Part shown: positions 10,493 to 18,430 of the stretch, piece by piece
How positions within the stretch are numbered: position 1 is the first letter of the stretch
Layout: each line of letters opens with the position of its first letter
Assembly (NCBI GenBank): GCA_965228625.1
Contig: OZ245829.1
Span: 4,464,001-4,528,000 of the forward strand
Source: UBA2767 sp965228625
GTDB taxonomy: Bacteria; Pseudomonadota; Alphaproteobacteria; Rhizobiales; Methyloligellaceae
Length of the DNA: 64,000 bases
Direction of reading: 5' to 3'
Position numbers and translations under genes: made by a program
The notes under the pieces: generated by a model
Seen by the model: the letters and a program-made list of their open reading frames with translations, nothing else
Database searches by the model: none
What the model was told of the DNA's origin: nothing

Positions 10493-10513
10493 GCTAAAGT
10501 CAAGGGCAAAAGC

Positions 10514-10524
10514 GCAACCAGTGC
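10514..10524. promoter_or_regulatory. Degenerate operator-like site O3 (GCAAC-C-AGTGC)
   Basis: One full half-site AGTGC and a partly matching left arm, centred 32 bp from O2. A weak candidate promoter for the plus-strand regulator (TTGGAC at 10535, 17 bases, ACAATC at 10558) begins just downstream, so binding here could repress the regulator's own gene. That promoter would leave a very short leader. Confidence 0.4.
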
Positions 10525-10581
10525 ACATTTGTATTTGGACTTTGCGTAAGCCGTGTGACAATCTGCGCTTGGGAGATCAAC

Positions 10582-10842
10582 ATGACGAGTTCTGAGTGCG
10601 AGACCATGACGCCAAAACAGTTTCGGCAGTGGAGAAAATCGCTCGGCCTGAAGCAGAAGGAGGCGGCGGAGTTGCTCGGGCTGAAGAAGCGGATGATTCA
10701 ATACTACGAAAAAGGCGAGCGGGACGGGAAACAGATCACCATTCCGAAATATGTGCGCCTGGCCTGCTATGCGGTCGGCAGGGGCGTGCATGACTATGAC
10801 GGCGAGAAAGTAACCAATGGCGAGGCGGCGCGCGCCGCCTAG
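10582..10842 (+). CDS. XRE/Cro-type helix-turn-helix regulator
   Basis: An 86-residue protein made almost entirely of one DNA-binding domain. The order is MTPKQFRQWRKSLGLKQKEA, then AELLGLKKRMIQYYEKGER as the helix-turn-helix with its recognition helix, the classic XRE pattern (QKEAAELLG..., YEKG). The rest is a short helix that may dimerise. RBS GGGAGA is five bases before the ATG at 10582; an ATG at 10606 is a poorer alternative. The three GCACTNAGTGC-type sites upstream make autoregulation and control of the divergent 56-aa gene likely. There is no effector domain, so it may sense nothing by itself. Confidence 0.85.
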   Translation: MTSSECETMTPKQFRQWRKSLGLKQKEAAELLGLKKRMIQYYEKGERDGKQITIPKYVRLACYAVGRGVHDYDGEKVTNGEAARAA

Positions 10843-10875
10843 CCAGAAAACCCCGATATTTCAATAAATTAGGCT

Positions 10876-11379
10876 CTAGGGCCGCACCGCTTCCAGTCTC
10901 TGGACATGCGCGGGCCATGTCTGGAAGGGCCGTAGGGCGAGGTACGTGTTCTGATACTGCGGCATGCCCGTGATTTCCTCTCCGAGCCACGGGGGATGTT
11001 CGAAGCTCTGTGCTTCATCCCGCAGTTCGATCTCGGCGACGACCAGTCCGCGATTGCGGCCGAGATAGGCGTCGATCTCCCAGACGCTTCCGCCGCTTTC
11101 GACGTCATACCGCGCCTTCTCGATTGCATTTCCGTTGCACATTTCCATCAGGGTCTGACCTTCGCGCAGGGATATCTCCTGCTCGAATTCGAAACGGCTC
11201 AATCCGGATTTGGGAGATTTTACGGTCAGGGTCGCTGCCGTTTCATCAATGATTCGCACGCGCACGCTGACGGCGTCGCCGGTTGTCAGATACCCCTGGT
11301 GAATAAGACGCGCGCGCTTCAAGGACCAGCGCCAGGAAGAATCCACCACGAGGAATTTGCGTTCGATTTCGATTGCCAA
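10876..11379 (-). CDS. CYTH domain protein (triphosphate tunnel metalloenzyme family)
   Basis: 167 residues beginning MAIEIERKFLV, the ExExK signature of the CYTH superfamily (class IV adenylate cyclase/thiamine triphosphatase). Further charged strands follow in the expected alternation: VRVRI, LTVKSPK, EFEQEI, WEIDAYLGRN, VVAEIEL. These line the tunnel that binds triphosphate and a divalent metal. Bacterial members of this short form mostly hydrolyse tripolyphosphate or nucleoside triphosphates; the substrate cannot be told from sequence. It converges with the XRE regulator, 33 nt apart, and no T-rich terminator is visible between them. Confidence 0.9.
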   Translation of the reverse strand: MAIEIERKFLVVDSSWRWSLKRARLIHQGYLTTGDAVSVRVRIIDETAATLTVKSPKSGLSRFEFEQEISLREGQTLMEMCNGNAIEKARYDVESGGSVWEIDAYLGRNRGLVVAEIELRDEAQSFEHPPWLGEEITGMPQYQNTYLALRPFQTWPAHVQRLEAVRP

Positions 11380-11696
11380 AGAACGAGGTCCCGCCCGCTA
11401 GGGATCACTGTGATCTTGGAGGTGAACTGAAAATTGTCAGCCCCGACGATGACTTGTCAGCGCAATATAACCTTTCCTGATAACCCCCATAGATATCGTA
11501 GCGCATTTCATTCCACAGGCAAGGAGACTTTGGCCGCAGGGTGATTAAAAAAGTAGCACGCGGGCAATCCGGCAGGCGCTTCGCCCCCGCAACATGGTGG
11601 AAAGCAAGATGCCGCTTGGTTCTCCCACATCTGGACAGCGTGATGCGAAACCGTCATAGTCCGGCCCGCGTTCGAGGCCTCAGGCGGCAAACTGAT
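11380..11696. other. Intergenic region between CYTH and NDUFA12 genes
   Basis: No gene seen. It contains a 13-bp palindrome GATCAC-T-GTGATC (11403-11415) and two direct copies of TTGTCAG 20 bp apart (11434 and 11454), the second followed 18 bases later by TGATAA, a weak promoter candidate for the plus-strand gene. Confidence 0.4.
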
Positions 11697-12077
11697 ATGG
11701 GACTTCTCAAAGAGATATTCGCGTGGTGGACCGGCAACACCTACGGGACGCGTCTTTTCACGTTCCGCAAAGGGGTACTGGTTGGCGAGGACGAGTTCGG
11801 CAACCGTTACTATCGTGAGCGCAACGGCTCGCGACGCTGGGTCATCTACCGTGATCTCGCCGAGGCGTCCAAGGTGCCACCTGACTGGCACGGCTGGCTG
11901 CACTACACCGTTGATGATCCGCCGACGGACGAACAGTACACACCAAAGTCCTGGCAAAAGCCGCACCAACCGAACATGACCGGATCACCGGCGGCCTACC
12001 GGCCGCGCGGCAGCACGCTCGTTCCGGGCGACCGGCCTCCCGCGACGGGCGATTATCAGCCGTGGCGGCCGGACTAG
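11697..12077 (+). CDS. NDUFA12-family subunit of NADH:ubiquinone oxidoreductase
   Basis: 126 residues matching the B17.2/NDUFA12 accessory subunit of complex I, which alphaproteobacteria share with mitochondria. The signature is MGLLKEIFAWWTG, TYGTRLFT, GVLVGEDEFGNRYYR, then RRWVIYRDLAEASKVPPDWHGWLHYTVDDPPT. The family sits on the peripheral arm of complex I and helps to stabilise it. I chose the ATG at 11697 because the family begins there and the upstream frame is not conserved in character. The next gene is the DUF2155 protein, the usual neighbour in Hyphomicrobiales. Confidence 0.92.
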   Translation: MGLLKEIFAWWTGNTYGTRLFTFRKGVLVGEDEFGNRYYRERNGSRRWVIYRDLAEASKVPPDWHGWLHYTVDDPPTDEQYTPKSWQKPHQPNMTGSPAAYRPRGSTLVPGDRPPATGDYQPWRPD

Positions 12078-12224
12078 CAGCGCGCTTGGCCAGTGGTCGC
12101 GCCCTTAACGACTTTTAAGATGCAAGGTTGCCTTCCTCTTGCCATCGTCCCGATTGAAACACCCGCACTCCGATCCACGACCGCAATGATCAAACCCGGA
12201 TTTGATCGAAAAGGCTCCAGGACC

Positions 12225-12710
12225 ATGAACAAGGATTCAGGCGAGGCAATGACCCACACTCGGATAGGCGCAACGGTTTGCGGATTGCTGTATGTGTTTC
12301 TCGTTGCTTGCGCGATCTGGCCGACACCGGCGTACGCTCAGAAGGTCGAGAACCCGGTTGCGGTGTTTGCGGCCCTCGACAAAGTCACCGCGCGCATTTC
12401 GCCACTGGAGATTCCGGTTGGCAATACCGTCAAGTTCGGGGCACTGACGGTGACGCCGCGGGTTTGCTACACCCGTCCGCCGACCGAGCCGCCATTGACA
12501 TCTGCCTTTGTCGAGGTGGAGGAGATCAAGCTTTCAGGCGAGAAGCACCGCATCTTCACCGGCTGGATGTTCGCGCAAAGCCCGGGGCTTCACGCGGTGG
12601 AGCACCCGGTGTTCGATGTCTGGCTGACGAGCTGCAAGACGAACGCGCCGCCGCAGTCGGAGGGCAATCTGGAGAACTCGCCGGCACCGAGCAACGCGCC
12701 GTCCAACTGA
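12225..12710 (+). CDS. DUF2155 exported protein
   Basis: 161 residues. A signal peptide (core CGLLYVFLVACAIW, cleavage after AYA) precedes the DUF2155 domain with its typical run: ALDKVTARI, EIPVGNTVKFGALTVTPRVCYTRPPTEPP, FVEVEE, IFTGWMFAQSPGLHAVEHPVFDVWLTSCK. The two Cys probably pair in the periplasm. Function is unknown; by position next to NDUFA12 it has been listed as a conserved alphaproteobacterial protein. The start at 12225 (CAGGACC upstream) is uncertain, with ATG 12249 behind AGGCGAGG as alternative. Its last 40 codons overlap, tail to tail, the end of aat on the other strand. Confidence 0.88.
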   Translation: MNKDSGEAMTHTRIGATVCGLLYVFLVACAIWPTPAYAQKVENPVAVFAALDKVTARISPLEIPVGNTVKFGALTVTPRVCYTRPPTEPPLTSAFVEVEEIKLSGEKHRIFTGWMFAQSPGLHAVEHPVFDVWLTSCKTNAPPQSEGNLENSPAPSNAPSN

Positions 12711-13282
12711 CGCTGGAACGCCTCGCGCGAAACTTCGATCGCCCCGAACCGGACCAGATGCTCAGTGAGAAACTGGGTATCGAGCAGGGTGAAACCGCCG
12801 TACTTCAGGCGTGCCGCGAGATAGACCAGTGCGATCTTGCTGGCATCGCGCCCGCGCGAAAACATGCTCTCTCCGAAAAACGCACCGCCGAGGCGAACCC
12901 CGTACAGACCGCCGAGCAAACGGCCTTCGTTCCAGACTTCGACCGTATGGCAGTGCCCAAGATCGAACAGCTCGCCATAGAGCGAGCGAATGCGCTTGTT
13001 GATCCAGGTGGTCTGTCGCCCGGGCTGGGGTTCCGCGCAGCCGTCGATCACCGCTTCAAAATCATGATCGATGCGAACTTCGAACTGTTGCTTTCGGATT
13101 GTCCGCGCGAGCCGGCGTGGCACGTGAATGGTATCGAGCGGCAGGATGCCCCTGCGTTCCGGCTCGATCCAGTACAACGCACTGTCTTCAGCACTTTCCG
13201 CCATGGGGAAGATGCCACACGCATAGGCCTTGAGCAGGACCTGCGGTGTGATATCGACCATGATGTCGTTGATGGAAGCCAT
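12590..13282 (-). CDS. aat: Leucyl/phenylalanyl-tRNA--protein transferase
   Basis: 230 residues. It adds Leu or Phe from charged tRNA to proteins with N-terminal Arg or Lys, marking them for ClpS-ClpAP. The family blocks are clear: LLKAYACGIFPMAES, YWIEPERRGILPLD, then CAEPQPGRQTTWINKRI, GGLYGVRLGGAFFGESMFSR, and LLDTQFLTEHLVRFGA. It continues the minus-strand aroQ-accB-accC run, 37 nt after accC. The last 121 bp are antisense to the DUF2155 coding end. Confidence 0.95.
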   Translation of the reverse strand: MASINDIMVDITPQVLLKAYACGIFPMAESAEDSALYWIEPERRGILPLDTIHVPRRLARTIRKQQFEVRIDHDFEAVIDGCAEPQPGRQTTWINKRIRSLYGELFDLGHCHTVEVWNEGRLLGGLYGVRLGGAFFGESMFSRGRDASKIALVYLAARLKYGGFTLLDTQFLTEHLVRFGAIEVSREAFQRQLDGALLGAGEFSRLPSDCGGAFVLQLVSQTSNTGCSTA

Positions 13283-13319
13283 CGCTCGCGTCGGTCTTTT
13301 TTGCAGTGCCGAATCTAAA

Positions 13320-14660
13320 CTAGGACTTTTTCAGATAATTTTCGAGCCAATGGATGTCGTAAGAGCCATTGACGATGTCGGGCTCGGACATGAGCGCAGA
13401 GAACAACGGTATCGTGGTATCCACGCCCTCGATCACGAACTCGCTCAGGGCCCGCTTCAGACGCATCAGGCATTCGTTGCGGTTGCGCGCGTGCACGATG
13501 AGCTTGCCGATCAGGCTGTCATAGTAAGGCGGGATCATGTAACCCGCATAAGCTCCGGAATCGACACGGACCCCAAGGCCGCCCGGCGGATGGAACTGTT
13601 TGATCAGGCCCGGTGAGGGGATGAACGTTTCGGGGTGTTCCGCGTTGATCCGGCACTCGATGGCGTGGCCGTTGAACGTCACGTCTTCCTGCCGGAAACT
13701 CAGCGGCGCGCCGGACGCGATCCGGATTTGCTCGATGACAAGGTCTATTCCGGTGATCATCTCGGTGACCGGATGCTCGACCTGGAGGCGTGTGTTCATC
13801 TCGATGAAATAGAACTCGCCGTTCTCGTACAGGAATTCCACGGTACCCGCGCCACGGTAGTTCAATTCCTGCATGGCTTGCGCCACGATGCCGCCAATGC
13901 GCGCGCGCTCGTCATCGTTCAGGGCAGGGGAGAGCGCTTCTTCCCACACTTTCTGATGACGACGCTGAAGCGAGCAATCGCGTTCCCCGAGATGCGCTGC
14001 ATTTCCCTGGCCGTCGCCGATGACCTGGATTTCAATATGCCTCGGCTTGCCGAGAAATTTCTCCATGTAGAGCGTATCGTCCCCGAACGCGGCTTTGGAT
14101 TCGGCGCGCGCAGTGGAGATGGCGGTCTCGAGGTCTTCGGCGGTTTCGGCGATCTTCATGCCGCGCCCGCCGCCGCCTGCCGCCGCCTTGATCAGAACCG
14201 GATAGCCGATGCCCTCGGCGACCGCCTTGGCGTCGTTGTCGGCGCCCACCGCGCCGTCGGATCCCGGGACGACCGGCAGCCCGAGGGCCTTGGCGGTTGT
14301 CTTCGCCTCGATCTTGTCGCCCATGACGCTGATGTGTTCAGACGTCGGGCCGATAAAGGTGATCTTGTGCTCCTCGAGGATTTCGGCGAAGCGCGCATTT
14401 TCGGCCAGGAATCCGTATCCGGGATGTACGGCGTCCGCATTTGTGATTTCACATGCGGCAACGATTTGCGGGATGTTCAGATAACTGTCCACGGGCCTTG
14501 GAGAGCCGATGCAGACACTCTCGTCGGCCAGCCTGACATGCATGGCGTCGGCATCGGCCGTGGAGTGGACGGCGACCGAGGCAATTCCGAGCTCCTTGCA
14601 CGCGCGTAGAACACGCAGCGCGATTTCCCCGCGGTTGGCGATGAGGATCTTGTCAAACAT
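13320..14660 (-). CDS. accC: Acetyl-CoA carboxylase biotin carboxylase subunit
   Basis: 446 residues. It carboxylates the biotin on AccB with bicarbonate and ATP, the first half-reaction of malonyl-CoA synthesis. The start MFDKILIANRGEIALRVLRA is the family opening; the ATP-grasp glycine loop (KAAAGGGGRGMK), the ER-DCS-QRRHQK segment and the catalytic region EMNTRLQVEHPVTE follow. Length is normal. It lies 37 nt after accB on the same strand, the standard accBC arrangement. Confidence 0.98.
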   Translation of the reverse strand: MFDKILIANRGEIALRVLRACKELGIASVAVHSTADADAMHVRLADESVCIGSPRPVDSYLNIPQIVAACEITNADAVHPGYGFLAENARFAEILEEHKITFIGPTSEHISVMGDKIEAKTTAKALGLPVVPGSDGAVGADNDAKAVAEGIGYPVLIKAAAGGGGRGMKIAETAEDLETAISTARAESKAAFGDDTLYMEKFLGKPRHIEIQVIGDGQGNAAHLGERDCSLQRRHQKVWEEALSPALNDDERARIGGIVAQAMQELNYRGAGTVEFLYENGEFYFIEMNTRLQVEHPVTEMITGIDLVIEQIRIASGAPLSFRQEDVTFNGHAIECRINAEHPETFIPSPGLIKQFHPPGGLGVRVDSGAYAGYMIPPYYDSLIGKLIVHARNRNECLMRLKRALSEFVIEGVDTTIPLFSALMSEPDIVNGSYDIHWLENYLKKS

Positions 14661-14697
14661 GGAAACTGTCCATCAGGGGTCCGTGGTTGAGGCGCGC

Positions 14698-15189
14698 CTA
14701 CTCGATCACAACGAGCGGCTCGCCGAACTCGACCGGCTGACCATCCTCGACGAGGATCTCAAGGACCTTGCCGGAGCGCGGAGAGGGTATGTGGTTCATG
14801 GTCTTCATTGCCTCGACGATCATGACCGTCTGACCTTCCGTCACCGTAGCGCCGACCTCGATGAAGGGCGCAGCACCGGGTTCGGGCGCGCGGTATGCGG
14901 TCCCGACCATCGGAGAGACCACGGTGCCGGGATGGCTTGCCAATGTGCCTTCCTGACCACCATCGCTCGCGGCCGGAGCCGGCGGGGGAGCGGCAGGGGG
15001 CGGCGGCGCGGCGGGCGCTGGGACCACGTTCGCCACGGCGCCCGCGGCGGCGCGCGCGACGCGTACCCGCAAGTCCTTGTGCTCGATCTCGATTTCCGTC
15101 AGCCCCGTTTCACCCAGAAGGTCTGCAAGTTCGCGAATTACGTCCGCGTCAACAGCGGAGGTTTTGCCTGTCTTCTTCTTGTCCGTCAT
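14698..15189 (-). CDS. accB: Acetyl-CoA carboxylase biotin carboxyl carrier protein
   Basis: 163 residues. N-terminal segment (IRELADLLGETGLTEIEIE), a flexible Ala/Pro linker at about residues 55-85, then the biotinyl domain with the biotinylated Lys in VEAMKTMNHI and the thumb/C-terminal strand FGEPLVVIE. In many bacteria the Lys is followed by Met; here it is Thr, a common variant in this order as I remember it. The start at 15189 gives MTDKKKTG. Between aroQ (37 nt upstream) and accC. Confidence 0.97.
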   Translation of the reverse strand: MTDKKKTGKTSAVDADVIRELADLLGETGLTEIEIEHKDLRVRVARAAAGAVANVVPAPAAPPPPAAPPPAPAASDGGQEGTLASHPGTVVSPMVGTAYRAPEPGAAPFIEVGATVTEGQTVMIVEAMKTMNHIPSPRSGKVLEILVEDGQPVEFGEPLVVIE

Positions 15190-15226
15190 TCCAAACTCCG
15201 CGTCGCGCCCGCAACGGGCAGTGTCG

Positions 15227-15676
15227 TCAGTCCTTGTTTGCCTCAAGCCGTTCCGCCAGCGCTTCGACCGCCAATTCGTAGCTCTTGACACCGAAGCCGC
15301 AGATCACCCCGACGCAGGCGGCCGAGATGTAAGAATGATGCCGAAACTCTTCTCGCTGAAAGATGTTCGACAGGTGAACCTCGACGCAAGGAATATCGGC
15401 GGCAAGCAGGGCATCGAGTATTGCAACAGAGGTGTGCGTATAGGCACCCGCGTTGATGATCAACCCGTCGGCCTTCGTGCGTGCATCCTGGATCCAGTCC
15501 ACGAGCTCGCCTTCCTTGTTGGACTGGAGAAACTCGATCGACAACCCAAAGTCGCTGGCGCGGGCCGTGACCCTGTCCCGAACATCGTCAAGCGTGTCGC
15601 GGCCATAGACCTCCGGTTCGCGTTGTCCGAGCAGGTTCAGGTTGGGTCCGTTTAGAACGTAGATGGGTTTGGCCAT
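15227..15676 (-). CDS. aroQ: 3-dehydroquinate dehydratase, type II
   Basis: 149 residues. It dehydrates 3-dehydroquinate to 3-dehydroshikimate, step three of the shikimate pathway, as a dodecamer. Visible: VLNGPNLNLLGQREPEVYG with the catalytic Tyr/Arg region, FLQSNKEGELVDWI, GLIINAGAYTHTSVAI with the active-site His, and EVHLSNIFQREEFRHHS. Length is normal. First gene of the aroQ-accB-accC-aat run; the DsbA-like gene ends 122 nt upstream. Confidence 0.97.
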   Translation of the reverse strand: MAKPIYVLNGPNLNLLGQREPEVYGRDTLDDVRDRVTARASDFGLSIEFLQSNKEGELVDWIQDARTKADGLIINAGAYTHTSVAILDALLAADIPCVEVHLSNIFQREEFRHHSYISAACVGVICGFGVKSYELAVEALAERLEANKD

Positions 15677-15798
15677 GGTGCGCCGACGGTACGGACGAGG
15701 TTCCTAGTGGCAGCCGCCGCACGCAAACGTTTGCGGACCTGCCGGGCGCCCGTGTACCAGTTTTCTCGCAGTGTTGCAAAAACAGACTGGCGCGTTGG

Positions 15799-16686
15799 TC
15801 AACAGGTCGCCTTGCATCCGTTCTTGCGCACGTCATCGACGTTCTGCTTGAACACTTCGTACAGATCGTCAGGTGCGCCCGGGATGGTCCGGTCTCCGAC
15901 CAGATAGAAGGGTGTGCCCTGGATTCCGAGCTTATTGCCGAGCTCGCGCGTTTCGCGGATGATCTTCGTCGTTTCCTCGGAGTTCATGTCCTCGCGCAGC
16001 TTTTCGACGTCGAGACCGATGCGTTCCGCCAGCCGCAGCGCCGTCTGCTCGTTGTTCTGGCCGCGGTTCTGCAGCAAGGCGGCGTGCATTTCAAAATACT
16101 TGCCCTGGTTTTTCGCGGCGATGGCGACGCGCGCGGCAGCTTCGGACCGCTCGCCGAAGATGGGAAACTCCTTCAGGATCACACGCACCTTCTTGTCCGA
16201 GTCGAGCAGTTTCGTCACCGCGTTGAACGCGCGCTTGCAGTACGGGCAGTTGTAATCGGAAAACTCGACGATCGTGACGTCGCCTTCCGGATCGCCCGCC
16301 TCAAGCCCGAAATTGTCACGGAAAATCATGTCGGCGTTTTCGGAGATGGCGGTCCTGATCTGCTTTTCGCGTTGCTCTGCCTGGTGGCGCTCCAGCGACT
16401 CCGACATCTGGATGAGGATTTGCGGGTTCTTGAGAAGGTATTCCCGAACGGTCTTCTCGACTTCTGCAAGCTGGCTCTCGCTCAGCGCTTCGTCGCTTGC
16501 CGCCGGCTTTTCGGCGACAGCCTGCTCCGGTGCGGCTTCCTGTACCGGTTCAGTGATCACGCCGGGCGAAACGGTGAGAAGCAGTGCGAAGACCGCTACC
16601 GAGACAACGGCACCGACGATCGCGGGAACGATGTACTGCTTCGAGCCTGAACTGTTCGCATTCGAAGGGGAGGTGGATTTGCTCAA
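15799..16686 (-). CDS. Membrane-anchored DsbA-family thiol oxidoreductase
   Basis: 295 residues. A short cytoplasmic start, one membrane anchor (VPAIVGAVVSVAVFALLLTV), an Ala/Glu-rich stalk, a helical segment (EVEKTVREYLLKNPQILIQMSESLE) and a thioredoxin-fold domain with active site CPYC in FSDYNCPYCKRAF, plus the cis-Pro region GIQGTPFYLVG. It most likely handles disulfides of exported proteins. The start codon is TTG at 16686 with AGGA eight bases upstream. It follows the M48 protease by 15 nt, so the two are probably one operon for envelope protein quality. Two extra Cys sit at the very C-terminus (GCKATC). Confidence 0.93.
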   Translation of the reverse strand: MSKSTSPSNANSSGSKQYIVPAIVGAVVSVAVFALLLTVSPGVITEPVQEAAPEQAVAEKPAASDEALSESQLAEVEKTVREYLLKNPQILIQMSESLERHQAEQREKQIRTAISENADMIFRDNFGLEAGDPEGDVTIVEFSDYNCPYCKRAFNAVTKLLDSDKKVRVILKEFPIFGERSEAAARVAIAAKNQGKYFEMHAALLQNRGQNNEQTALRLAERIGLDVEKLREDMNSEETTKIIRETRELGNKLGIQGTPFYLVGDRTIPGAPDDLYEVFKQNVDDVRKNGCKATC

Positions 16687-16701
16687 GGGTACGTCCTGTC
16701 G

Positions 16702-18138
16702 TTAGCAGCCAGAGTGTTTCACTTTCAGAATGTCGTCGGCTTTCAACCAGTTTCTCGACCCCGGCGAGAAGATCTTCTTGGCGTCTCTCGCCTGTCGTTT
16801 GGCAAGGTCCGGCTTGCCTTCATACTGGTATGCGAACGCGGATGCCAGCATCGCGTTCGCAGTGTCCCGCTTCAGCCCGTAAGCGGTCGCCAGTTGACGA
16901 TAACCCATGGCCGAGCATGTCTCTTTCACCAAAGCCCGGCGCAGGTGCGAGATGACCTCGTCAACGAGCGCCAGGTTGGCCTGCTGTGTATTCTGGGCGT
17001 AGGCGAGTAAAGCTTGTGCTAACAGCAGACGTATCAGGGGTTCGTCGGGCGCCAGTTCAACCGCCTTCCTGAGCGGCGGTACGGCGCGGCGCGACTCACC
17101 GCTTTTGAAAAGAAACTGGCCTTTCAGCTCGTGGAAATACGGGTTGGCCGGCTGTTGCTGCAGCAATGCGTCGATTTGCGGAAGAAAGGCATTGAGGCCG
17201 GACCGGCGATAGGTCGCGATGGCCCGCGCATACCGGGCCTGCGTGGACTGGTCGGAGTTCGGATACCGGTTCAACACGGTCTGCGGATTGTCGAGAAAGC
17301 CCGACAGTTTTGCCCGCATCATGTCGTGGCGAATCTGCAGAATGGCCGGATCGCGCTTGTCGAAGTAGGGGCTGCGTCGGGCCTGCTCGCGCAAATTGGC
17401 GATCCGCTGCTGCGGAAACGGATGGCTCTGCACATACGGGTCCGCGTATTTCAGGGACCCGAGGTTCTGGTCGGCAAGATACCTGAAGGTATCGAGCATG
17501 CCTTTCGCCGATTGCTGCGTGGCGTTGAGGTAGCTGAGGGCGGCCTGGTCCGCGGATGCCTCCTCGGCCCGGCGATAGGAAAGGACGTATCGCTGTGCAA
17601 TGCCTTCACCGCCGAGCAGGGCACCGGCGCCCGCGGCACCGACATTGGCGCCGGCGGCGGCGCCCGCGGCGGTCGCGGCCAAAATCAGAACCCGCAGCAT
17701 CAGCGAGGTCGTCTGCGCGCTGCTGACCGCCTGGCGCAATCGCGAGAGATGTCCACCGGCGATGTGGCCCGCTTCATGGGCAATGACGCCGATCACCTGG
17801 TTCGGCGTATCCGACCGCATCAACGTGCCGACATGAAAGAACATGTTGCGGCCATCGACCACGAAAGCGTTGAAGCTGCGCGCACCGATCAAATGAATGC
17901 GGACATTCTGGCGGGCCAATCCCGCTGCCTTGAATATCGGCCGTGAATAGTCCCGCAGCAAAGTCTCGATCTCGGCATCGCGGATGAGCCCGGCCGCACG
18001 CGCGGATGTTGCCGACGCCGCGAACAACGAGATCGCCAGTACGACCGTCAGAGTGCACCGCAGGAGCCGCGCGCCCATGAAGAGCAGGCGGCGTTTTGCT
18101 GCGGGCCCGCGATGTGCATTCGTTCCCGGGACGATCAT
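16702..18138 (-). CDS. Periplasmic M48 metalloprotease with TPR region (BepA-like)
   Basis: 478 residues from the chosen ATG. Signal peptide (RCTLTVVLAISLFAASATSARA), an M48 catalytic domain with the zinc motif HEAGH in IGVIAHEAGHIAGGHLSRL, a hydrophobic Ala/Gly-rich insertion, the downstream metal ligand region EEASADQAALSYL, and a C-terminal half of TPR-like helices (PYFHELKGQFLFKSGE and following). The order matches E. coli BepA, which degrades or assists assembly of outer-membrane proteins. Starts at 18138 or 18078 lack a clear ribosome-binding site; neither can be excluded. First gene of a pair with the DsbA-like gene. Confidence 0.92.
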   Translation of the reverse strand: MIVPGTNAHRGPAAKRRLLFMGARLLRCTLTVVLAISLFAASATSARAAGLIRDAEIETLLRDYSRPIFKAAGLARQNVRIHLIGARSFNAFVVDGRNMFFHVGTLMRSDTPNQVIGVIAHEAGHIAGGHLSRLRQAVSSAQTTSLMLRVLILAATAAGAAAGANVGAAGAGALLGGEGIAQRYVLSYRRAEEASADQAALSYLNATQQSAKGMLDTFRYLADQNLGSLKYADPYVQSHPFPQQRIANLREQARRSPYFDKRDPAILQIRHDMMRAKLSGFLDNPQTVLNRYPNSDQSTQARYARAIATYRRSGLNAFLPQIDALLQQQPANPYFHELKGQFLFKSGESRRAVPPLRKAVELAPDEPLIRLLLAQALLAYAQNTQQANLALVDEVISHLRRALVKETCSAMGYRQLATAYGLKRDTANAMLASAFAYQYEGKPDLAKRQARDAKKIFSPGSRNWLKADDILKVKHSGC

Positions 18139-18430
18139 GGTTCGTTTCGTATCGTGAATCAAAGCTTTCTGTAGATAGATCAGATGCTTAGAAGCCGCGG
18201 CAAAATGATCTATCGATCTCGCAACAGTAAAAGGCCTCACTCAGCGGGTCAACGCCACCCGCGCATTTGTGATGTGCCGTCACCTCCGAAGTGTGACAGG
18301 AGCCGCCGTCGTCTCGCAAATGCCGGCCACCAGCCGACCATGCACATTGATCGGACGAAATAGGACGATACAGTGGCCGATCTATGATTTTCCCTCATTT
18401 GTAATGAACTCCTGAGTTGGAAAGGCGGTC

